Source: Triticum aestivum (taxonomy: Eukaryota; Streptophyta; Magnoliopsida; Poales; Poaceae). From it: a stretch of DNA of 64,000 nt. Shown here in pieces: positions 57,081 to 64,000 of the stretch (within the stretch, counting starts at the first letter, position 1; each line of letters starts with the position of its first letter). The stretch covers positions 142,280,461 to 142,344,460 of the forward strand of contig NC_057807.1 of the NCBI RefSeq assembly GCF_018294505.1, read 5' to 3'. The position numbers and the translations under genes were made by a program. Below the pieces are notes generated by a model, which had not been told where the DNA came from, ran no database searches, and worked only from the letters and a program-made list of their open reading frames with translations.

Positions 57081-57133
57081 ATCACAAGTGAATTTGGCAC
57101 GTGTTTTGGCCTACATAGCCCACTTTTGTAATA

Positions 57134-57341
57134 CTACCTCGTATTTAGTATAAAATTTTGACCATAGATTTACCTAAGAAAATGCCAATGCATGTCACTA
57201 AAAATCACACCATTTGAAATTATGTTCAAATACGAATCCAACGATATAGTTCTTAGTGACATGCATTAACATTTTGTCAGTTAAATCTATGGTCAAATTT
57301 TGATACTACAAAATTGGAAGAGTAAACCAGGACGGAGGTAG
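57134..57341. mobile_element. Stowaway MITE, 208 bp
   Basis: TA flanks both ends (57132-57133 and 57342-57343). The left end CTACCTCGTATTTAGTATAA and right end CCAGGACGGAGGTAG are inverted relatives. The arms pair over long stretches: ATTTTGACCATAGATTTA, compared with TAAATCTATGGTCAAAATTT-like text, and AATGCATGTCACTAA, compared with TTAGTGACATGCATT. Also in intron 2 of the F-box/FBD pseudogene. Confidence 0.85.
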
Positions 57342-59110
57342 TACTTGCTCTTAGGGTAACCATAGAGTTACTGGAGTAGTCTAAGTTACTTTCCACTATG
57401 ACTAGCCTAGGCTACTATAGTAGTACAGCATAAAAACGATGCAGGTGATCATGTGAGAAAAAATACTAAAAACATTTCTTTCGGTGCAGTGCGTAGATGC
57501 AGTTTTGAACACTACACTTGTCATCGTAATTTGGGAAAATTACGAAAAAATTGAGCTATGTTGTGATTACCGTTTACTTATAGGAAAGAAGTTTCACCTC
57601 GATGAGTAGCTTCTCCGTGCACGGAAAGCATGTAAGGAATCCAACAACTTGATCCAGATTGGGGCCATAGATTTTAATGCCAAGATCTTCACTGTGCGCA
57701 TGGACTGGGTCAAGCTTGTGGGAATCATTTTCTGGAAGACAGTCGTAAATACATCAAGAAGAAATCTAAAAATGTGAATTTCAATAAGACAGAGAAGAAG
57801 ATGAGTGTTGTACCTGAACGATTATGGATCCAATAAAGAGTTCAGAGAATTTGGCAGACGAGTACACCAACGTTGTCAATTTTGGTGCGTCAATGACCCT
57901 GATTTTTGTTGGACCTTCTAGATCCGATACAAGCAATCTCTCAAGGAAAGGCGCATTCTCAATGACCATAACGTGGAACAGCTGGAGTGATCTCTTCCCA
58001 ATTGATGTCTTGTTGCGGGCCAGCAAGACACATAAATCCATCGGAGATTCGTCAAGGCGATGTGGAGGCTAATGAACCCGTGGATCTGCTCAAGACGAAG
58101 GTACTCGAGCGCAATACAGCTGCAGAGCAGGTGCTCCATAGCCTTCTCTGAGATGACAACGTCGAAGAGGTCGAACTTCTTGAGTTGAGGGAGAAGAAGG
58201 GCGGGCGCGGCATTAATCTGGGGAAGATAGTAGGAGCTGAAGCTGGCGTAGCGCAGCGTTGGCGTGAGGCGGAGCGCAGACGGCGGCAGAGAGCGACATC
58301 GTCCAGCTTCAAAGTTGAGCTCCTCGAGCTGATCTAGGGCGGGGGATAAGAACCACTCATCGAACTTGGGTTGGACCTTGCAGTTGGTACTGAACATGTG
58401 GATGTCAAGGCGTCTGGCTGGCCTAGGGTGCGATGAAAGGATCTTGGAGACTACGGCCATGCGTTTGCAATCCCCGTCGCAGAGGCAGCTATCGACGGTG
58501 TGGTGGAGGGGGACGCAGCGCCAGAGGGGGCGCCACCGCCGGGAGAGCACGGTAGTCCGCACGGCAGATTTGGTGGGGAGGAGGCCGATGGTGACGAGCA
58601 GCATGTCGTCGGGGAGGCTGCTGATGAAGTCCAGGCTCACCGGATGCAGTTTTGGCTCGAGCCGCCTCCGCTTGTTGGCTGCCTCGCCGTCCATCTCAAC
58701 CGGCGGCGACACCGGTGTACACGTGTGCTGGTGTGTGTTGTGTGTTTGGTGTGCGCGAGTGTGTCCTTCTGTGCATGCCGTTGCGCAGTGGTGAATTGTG
58801 CGCAAGTGCGTCCTTCAGACGCAAGAAGTGTGTCCTCAGTGCGCCCTCAATTTACTAGTGAGCGGGGTGCTACCCCAAGTGGTTTCAACTTTGTTTACTT
58901 CACCGCGTGTCAGATGGGCCTCTAGTTTACTTATTTTCACCCACTTCCACATGGGCCAACACACGAAGATACAGAACACGAGCTGACAAGGCAGCATGTG
59001 GATTGTTTGACCGGTCAACTAAATAATATATGGAGCTATATGCTGATACAGTGAGCGTATAATCCGTCGGTATAGAGAGTTCGAGTGAGAGGGGAGGCCC
59101 GTGAGAGATA

Positions 59111-59111
<1 letters not shown>

Positions 59112-59160
<49 letters not shown>
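59112..59160. repeat. (AG)n microsatellite
   Basis: About 24 AG units, directly followed by the first Stowaway-like MITE of the duplicated segment. Confidence 0.95.
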
Positions 59161-59162
<2 letters not shown>

Positions 59163-59405
59163 ACTCCCTCCGTTCGATAATGTAGTTCCAACATTTTTTT
59201 AAGTCAACTTTTGAAACTTTGACCAACTTTATAAAGAAATTACTTATATCTACAATACCAAAGATAAATGATAGTATGAAGTAAGTACATGTTGTGATGA
59301 ATCTAATGATCATTCCAGATGTAAATGTTTTTCTCCACATATACCTGGTCAAACTTTTCTGAGGTTTGACTTTTCAAAACATCCATATGCTTATGGACAT
59401 GACAG
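59163..59405. mobile_element. Stowaway-like MITE in unit A
   Basis: Starts ACTCCCTCCGTTCGATAATG, the typical Stowaway left end. It carries CTTATATCTACAATACCAAA and GGTCAAACTT(T/A) motifs that are conserved in the copy in unit B. The right end has decayed (TATGGACATGACAGAGTTCC). Confidence 0.6.
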
Positions 59406-60039
59406 AGTTCCTAACTAGAGAGAGAGAGATAGATAGATAGATAGAAAGAGTGAGTGAAAAAAGTGTGTGTGCGTGTGTGAAAGAGACATGGGCAACACAC
59501 GATAAAAGTAGAGAAAAAGCGTGCGTGTCTTATGCAAACATATCACACATGCATCTTCGACAACGGAGGCAAGGTGAGGAGATAGTGTGTGGTTGTTTGG
59601 AACCGAGAGAGCAAGACCCCTAGCACGTGGCCAAGAGGGGTCTGACAAACAAGGGAGAGAGGTCGAGAGAGACGTACGGAGAAAATGCAGACATGGGGAG
59701 GAGAGAGTGTATGTTTGTCATAGAGAGATCCCCTGGAGATCGTGATGGGACTACATGGTCGGGAGATCGAGTGACAAGGTGTGTGCGCGATAGAAGATGC
59801 CCCGAGAGATATCGAGATAGACGTTTGTATGGAAGGAGACAATACGTGTGTTCCTGATGGCTAGTAAGAGATAATCATACTTAGGAGGGGGGAGTGCTTG
59901 CGCCTATGATCGAGTGAGGGATTATGGTACTCAGGGGGTTGCGTGTCACATGGAGAGACAACAAGGGCGGAGAGTGTTGGATGGGTCTATATGTATAGCA
60001 CGAGCGAGGCATGTGTATGTGTGAACCAGGGAGATATAA

Positions 60040-60466
60040 GGTCAGTTTGGCTTGCGTCCTGAGCATCTTTTGTCTGGCCTGGGGTTGTGGTTGGATTTCA
60101 TGCATGCTTGTTTGGTTGCTACCCTGTGAAAAAGAAAGCCCGCCTGGCCTGGGTTCCCTTGCACTTTAATTAGCCTGGCTGGACTCCAGACACTGCAAGT
60201 AGCCTGGCCCATGCGACCGATTTTGAACGCCTGGCCGTGCCTGGTTGTGCGGCCACGAGGCTAACAGCAACAACGATGGATATTAGCATTAAATAATTGC
60301 TGCATGGATTGATTGATGGGACGTTGATGCTTTGCTTGGCCCAGGCATGAACCAAACGCTTCAGCACCACACAAGCCTGGCCAGGCAGAAATATTTTACA
60401 TCTCACGTCCACACCAGGCAGTACTGGCCATCAAGGCATGAGGTCAGGTCACAAACCAAACTGACC
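60040..60466. mobile_element. MITE, 427 bp, inserted in unit A only
   Basis: The terminal inverted repeats are GGTCAGTTTGGCTTGCGTCC and, at the right end, ACAAACCAAACTGACC, a match of about 16 of 20. GCCTGGC/GCCAGGC motifs are scattered through it. The corresponding place in unit B (near 61447-61460) has no insert. Target duplication is unclear (ATATAA on the left, AATAAA on the right). Confidence 0.65.
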
Positions 60467-60540
60467 AATAAAGTTTGAGAGAGATTGAGGACCCCGATAA
60501 GGCTGTGTGGTGCGTCAGATAGCTGAGAGGGGGAAAGAGA

Positions 60541-61500
60541 TATTCCATCCGCTCGATAATGCAGTGCATGCAAATTTTTTAGAAGTCAAACTTTGGAAAC
60601 TTTGATCAGGTTTATGAAAATGTTACTTATATCTACAATACCAAAGATACATCATACAAAACTACATCTCATGGTGAATCTAATGGTATATGTTTGTTGT
60701 ACTAGATGTAATTGTTTTTCTCCATGTACATGGTCAAACTTTGTGATGTTTGACTTTTCAATAAATCTATATGCTATGGACCGAGGAGAGTGCCTAAGTC
60801 AAGACAGATCAAGTGCGTGTGTAGGAGAATGATTAAGTGTGCAAAAAGAGTATGTGTGTGAAAGAGAAAGTGACAACAAACGATAAATTAGAGAGTGTGT
60901 GTTTTTTTTCGTTTCTTATGCGAACATATCACGCATGCATCTTCGAGATAGAAAAGCGAGGCGAGGAGATACATGAGGATAGCTAGTGTGTGATTGTTTG
61001 CAATGGAGAGAGACACCCCTGTAGCACATGTCCAATAGAGGTCTGGCCAACAAGGAACAAAGGTCGAGAGGGACACATGGAGGACATGGACGCATGGGGA
61101 GGGAGAGAGGATGTGTTTGTGATAGAGAGATCCCCTCGAGATCGTGAGGGGACTATATGGGTGGGAGATCGAGGGAGGTGCATGCGCGATAGAAAGATTC
61201 CCCAGGAGAAATCGAGATAGACCATGCACATGTTTGTGATGGAGACTAAGATTAGCTAGTCATATACATATAAGGGGGACTGTGTGTGCCTACAATTGAG
61301 TGAGAGACCATCATACTTGGCTAGCTAGGCATGAGATTGTGTGTGTGTGTGCGTGTGAGATGGAGAGAGAACGAGGGAGAGAGATAGAGTTTTAGATGGG
61401 CCTATCGAGTGCGAGTGAGATATGTATGTGTATGTGTGACCCAGGTGGATGGAGAGTTTGAGAGAGGGGGGAAGAGCTCCGAGACGACAAAGTGGTGCGT
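60541..61500. repeat. Tandem segmental duplication, unit B
   Basis: Second unit, starting with its own Stowaway-like MITE (60541 to about 60797; CATCCGCTCGATAATGCAGT) and collinear with unit A up to GTGGTGCGT(C/G). It lacks the 427-bp MITE found in unit A. Confidence 0.7.
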
Positions 61501-61639
61501 GAAAGAGTTACGGGCAAAGAGCCAAGGAATTTGTGTGCGTACGATGAGTGCACCCAAGATATCTAGCTTGGACTAGCTAGAGTATCATACATAGTGTGCG
61601 AGAGAGACCTATAGATGGTTTATATATGCATGGGAACTA

Positions 61640-61755
61640 GAAAGACCCCCCCCACACACAAAGAGAGAGAGAGAGAGAGAGAGATATGGAGAGAAAGGGA
61701 GAGGAACTAACAAGGTTTTTGTGTCGGATGCGTGCGACAGAATTGAAGATTGTCG

Positions 61756-61807
<52 letters not shown>
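61640..61807. repeat. GA-rich microsatellites
   Basis: (GA)n at 61661-61685 and a longer perfect run of about 25 units at 61757-61807, separated by unique purine-rich DNA. The Ser/Leu-rich minus-strand open frame across them is a repeat artefact. Confidence 0.95.
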
Positions 61808-61809
<2 letters not shown>

Positions 61810-62415
61810 AGGAGTCCGGGAGAGGGGGAGGTCGCGTTTTATGCATCAAAGATTGATATAAACCATGTTTCGATATAAACTTGCATTCAAATATTTGAAT
61901 TGGAGAACATGTTGTCTGCAATCCACACATGAACGGATATATGCGTATATCAAACAAGTTCATTAATTTGACTTTCAACATGTTCATGGAGTACTATAAT
62001 ATTGTACAACATGCTACTCGATTGAGGTGTTCAATTTTGGATTTAGTTCACTATTTTGACCTAGTGAACGAGCTATTTCATTGAATCAAGATATTTCATT
62101 TTGGGTTTGATTTGCATTTTTAAGTGGGTCAACTATTTGTCATATAGTAAATCGCTGGCAACGAGCATGTAAAAACACATTACTCCCGAGCATCATCTCT
62201 CCATCTAAAAAAGAAGTGGCAAGCTAATATTTCAAAGTTTTATTCGAATCGACTTGGTAAGGTAGACGTGGATGCTCGTTCTCCCAAAATTTGAACGAAC
62301 CGTTAAACATCCTCTCTGCTCGGTGGAATTCGCCCGATCAAATAAATGGGAGACGCGAAATTACCGTCCTATGTGGGACACGCATCAATTGGCCCATTGT
62401 ACATCGAGGGTAGGT
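61808..62415. other. AT-rich unique DNA, no gene seen
   Basis: Contains ordinary AT-rich text up to about 62200 and then a more balanced stretch (GAATTCGCCCGATCAAATAA, CCAATTGG-like). It could be an upstream region of the gene-like DNA to the right. No feature is supported. Confidence 0.4.
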
Positions 62416-62423
62416 TCGTAACT

Positions 62424-62625
62424 TCATCCAAGCGCGCCTTCTCCTCGGCCAAAATGACATGTGCCGAATAATTCATAAACCATGGTCGGCAAAACACGTT
62501 CTCCTCGCCCGAAATAGCTCGCGCCCACTATTTCAAAACACGCTCTCCACGCCCGAAATCGCTCGCGCCCACTATAGTTCAAAACACGCCCTCCTCGCCC
62601 GAAATCGCTCCCGCCCACTATTTGG
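62424..62625. repeat. Tandem repeat of about 53 bases, four copies
   Basis: Each unit has CACG-(C/T)TCTCC(T/A)CG, CCCGAAAT(C/A)GCTCGCGCCC and ACTATTTCAAAA. Three good copies lie at about 62487-62625 and a diverged one at 62430-62486 (CGCCTTCTCCTCGGCC...). It directly precedes the GC-rich gene-like stretch. Confidence 0.7.
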
Positions 62626-63349
62626 GGAGAAGAAAAGTTACTCTACTATCCCCGACCCTCAGTACACAGACCCAAGCCGAGAAGCCTAAAGGCAAGGGTA
62701 GAACTGTAACTCCCCCTCACATTTCAGACAAATGCGTCCGTAAGACATGGTTCCACTCCCCTCCCAATTCCCCCTGCCGCCCCCCATTCATACCTCGTGG
62801 GCGCCAAATCACCTTCTCCCGGGGAAGCTCCCTTCTCTCGAGCCGCGAAACCTCAGCCCCACCTCCATGGCGCCCCCCCCCCACCGCACCAATTTCACAG
62901 CCGCCCTCCTCGCTAATGCCGGAGACCCTGTCCATTTGCCGTTTTGCACTGGGTCGTGTGCCTCTTACTCCGTGCTGCTGGTGCTGCCTCGACGACGGCC
63001 ACGTGAACCGTACCGGAGCCGATTCACCCCCTCCATTATTCACGGTGCCGGAGCGGCTCCAACTTCAGATCCGTCTAGAGTCCTGGCGCTGCTTCCCCGT
63101 AGCCGTCGACCATCACGACATTGTTGTTTCCCTGCCGCCGGTCGCCACCGCAACTACGTCGGCCTCACCGACTCGGTAGCTGGACCTGCCTACTTCACCA
63201 TGCCGCCAGATAGGTTGCACCCTCATCTCAAATCACTTTATTTAGGCGTCAGTTGTCTGAATTTTTATTTTGGGCCAATCGATTCCCAATGGGAAGCAGC
63301 ACCCCTCGAGGCGCCGGAGCTCCTAGGCTGTCGGTTGGCTGGTGTCTAA
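62622..63349 (+). CDS. GC-rich gene-like stretch of unknown identity
   Basis: Two overlapping open frames, 62622-63179 (185 codons) and 62747-63349 (200 codons), are both Pro/Ser/Arg-rich. Base composition changes sharply here from AT-rich to GC-rich, as at the 5' ends of many grass genes. Neither frame contains a domain I recognise. The end of the second (GVSCLNFYFGPIDSQWEAAP, then LEAPELLGCRLAGV) reads as natural protein, so an exon of a decayed gene or captured gene fragment is possible. Because two frames compete, I cannot say which, if either, is real. Confidence 0.25.
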
Positions 63350-64000
63350 CATAAGGGTGTGTGGCCGCAAGTTCGCCACAGAAGCAGCGCTTAGATGGCT
63401 ATCTTTTAGAGTTGCGTGGGTTGAAGGTACTGCCGCCGCCGGATTTGGATGACGGGGAGTCTTTGTGGATTGGCCCGGGGGCGACACAACCACGGCAGTG
63501 TAGTGGGGCGGGGAGCGGGGTTTTGGCCGGGGCCACGGACGGTGGAGGCAGGATGCTCTGCCATTGGTTGCTGGCTCTCCGGGGAAGATTCCGAACAGTG
63601 TCAGCCGGGAGGCACAAGACGGCCATCAAGCCATCCGACGTAGATCGGACATTGCCAAAATAAAATAAAATCGTGTGACCCCAATTTAGTCTTCAGTTAA
63701 CAGACGTGTGACCACTCTCGTACCTTGCTATTGATCTCATAGTGTATTTCTTCAGATCAAAGAGATATGTCGTTCCTAACATTATGTGTTATCTGCATCT
63801 TCAGACACACCGTCTTCCGACTCACCGCAGCTGCTCCAACAAGGGAAGCATACACTAGAAGGGAGCTATAGTCCCCACTCAACAGCTCCCTACATCGAAT
63901 GCGCGTGCCCGACATGGACAGCCACAACAACTGTAGGGCCATCGACAAGTCAGCACATGATGCTCACTCCTATGGATGGCAGCCAGATAGGTTGTACCCT
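63350..64000. other. Right-edge GC-rich DNA with a possible exon boundary
   Basis: 63361-63663 is open on both strands without a recognisable domain. GTATTTCTTCAG at 63745-63756 looks like a splice acceptor. CAGCCAGATAGGTTGTACCC at the window end repeats CCGCCAGATAGGTTGCACCC at 63204-63224, so a direct repeat about 770 bases apart exists. The element or gene continues beyond the window. Confidence 0.3.

Larger units (their letters stand above)
55765..58694 (-). pseudogene. F-box/FBD gene in three exons, broken by two frameshifts and a stop
   Basis: Proteins of this family recruit targets to SCF ubiquitin ligases through the F-box and recognise them through leucine-rich and FBD regions. Exon 1 is 58694-57814, exon 2 is 57731-57598 and exon 3 is 56076-55765; all joins have GT/AG borders and phase 0. 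The ATG at 58694 precedes a basic patch (NKRRR) and a clear F-box at residues 22-60 (SLPDDMLLVTIGLLPTKSA, LSRRWRPLW). LRR-like text follows (LEELNFEAG, LKKFDLFDVVIS, LEYLRLEQIHGFISLHIA). The frame changes near 58014-58030 (after YVSCW), then continues NKTS...VMVIENAPFLERLLVSDLEG. Exon 2 starts MIPTSLTQSMRTVKILAL, shifts frame near 57665-57684, and continues GPNLDQVVGFLTCFPCTEKL. Exon 3 has VKNVLHYNNLIECLDLHL, an in-frame TGA at 55980-55978, then the FBD tail (ARFFVLEASVLKVMRFGV, NEWCADHRKHL), ending early at 55765. Intron 2 is about 1.5 kb and carries two MITEs. Confidence 0.78.
59161..60510. repeat. Tandem segmental duplication, unit A
   Basis: Unit A (59161-60510, including the MITE at 60040-60466) and unit B (60541-61500) share, in order: a Stowaway-like MITE; GTGTGTGAAAGAGA; ACGATAAA; GCATGCATCTTCGA-type text (CACATGCATCTTCG/CACGCATGCATCTTCG); GTGTG(G/A)TTGTTTG; CATAGAGAGATCCCCT(G/C)GAG or its GATAGAG variant; GGGAGATCGAG; and GTGTATGTGTGA(A/C)CCAGG. 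Purine-rich and non-coding. Confidence 0.7.

Noticed and set aside
58366..58925. Plus-strand frames of 141-142 codons opposite the F-box exon
   Set aside because: They are the complement of GC-rich F-box coding DNA; the minus-strand frame has the F-box motif.
61637..61987. Minus-strand frame of 116 codons with a Ser-Leu repeat
   Set aside because: It runs across two (GA)n microsatellites and has no other support.
1..64000. CRISPR arrays, tRNA or rRNA genes, bacterial defence systems
   Set aside because: Direct repeats here are LTRs, MITEs, minisatellites and microsatellites; no array of short repeats with unique spacers and no cloverleaf or rRNA core sequence was recognised, and the DNA is clearly from a plant nucleus.

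Overview
The window reads as intergenic DNA from a Triticeae grass genome (wheat, Aegilops or barley relatives). That placement is an inference from the repeat families: LTRs beginning TGATACGTCT with a tRNA-Asp primer site, a CACTA element starting CACTACAAAAAAAGACAC, Stowaway MITEs with CTCCCTCCGT ends, and decayed F-box-type genes. No rRNA, tRNA, CRISPR array or bacterial-style operon was seen. No fully intact host gene could be supported.

Left part (1-22371): old, gene-poor DNA carries two complete non-autonomous Gypsy-type LTR elements. E1 (3230-11571, 5-bp duplication CTGCT) encodes a broken Gag plus a retropepsin. E3 (12771-21343, duplication GGGGG) encodes one broken zinc-knuckle/acidic protein. 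E3 sits in simple-sequence DNA (GT/GA runs) that resumes at 21349-22371.

Middle (22372 to about 44600): a large CACTA transposon with tandem subterminal repeats has been split by two later insertions. E4 (24029-34196, minus strand, target duplication GCCGT/GTCGT) is a Copia-type element with gag only and a rearranged tandem LTR-gag-LTR-gag structure. E2 (35125-42504, duplication GCTGC) is a sister of E1. E2 and E1 share LTRs, protease and 3' half, but the Gag module of E1 is replaced in E2 by a short coiled-coil-like reading frame. A palindromic MITE lies at 44080-44318. The right terminus of the CACTA element was not found.

Right part (about 44.8-64 kb): gene-derived DNA, mostly decayed. 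It holds a small gene with 12-residue repeats and an in-frame TAG (44797-45405, minus); a possible promoter and first exon at 49.4-49.7 kb (minus); a two-exon DUF295-type gene with one apparent frameshift (50134-51538, plus); a broken unknown gene (53798-54342, minus); and a three-exon F-box/FBD pseudogene (55765-58694, minus) whose second intron holds a hAT-type MITE with a perfect 8-bp target duplication and a Stowaway. From 59.1 to 61.5 kb there is a diverged tandem duplication of about 1.4 kb, each unit starting with a Stowaway-like MITE. The right edge (62.4-64 kb) is GC-rich, gene-like sequence that I could not identify.

The mobile elements share traits: none encodes reverse transcriptase or integrase, so all must depend on proteins made elsewhere. 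E1, E2 and E3 share a primer site and a 3' terminal block, which suggests one common autonomous helper. Family names such as Sabrina or WHAM come to mind for the TGATACGTCT elements but are not asserted.
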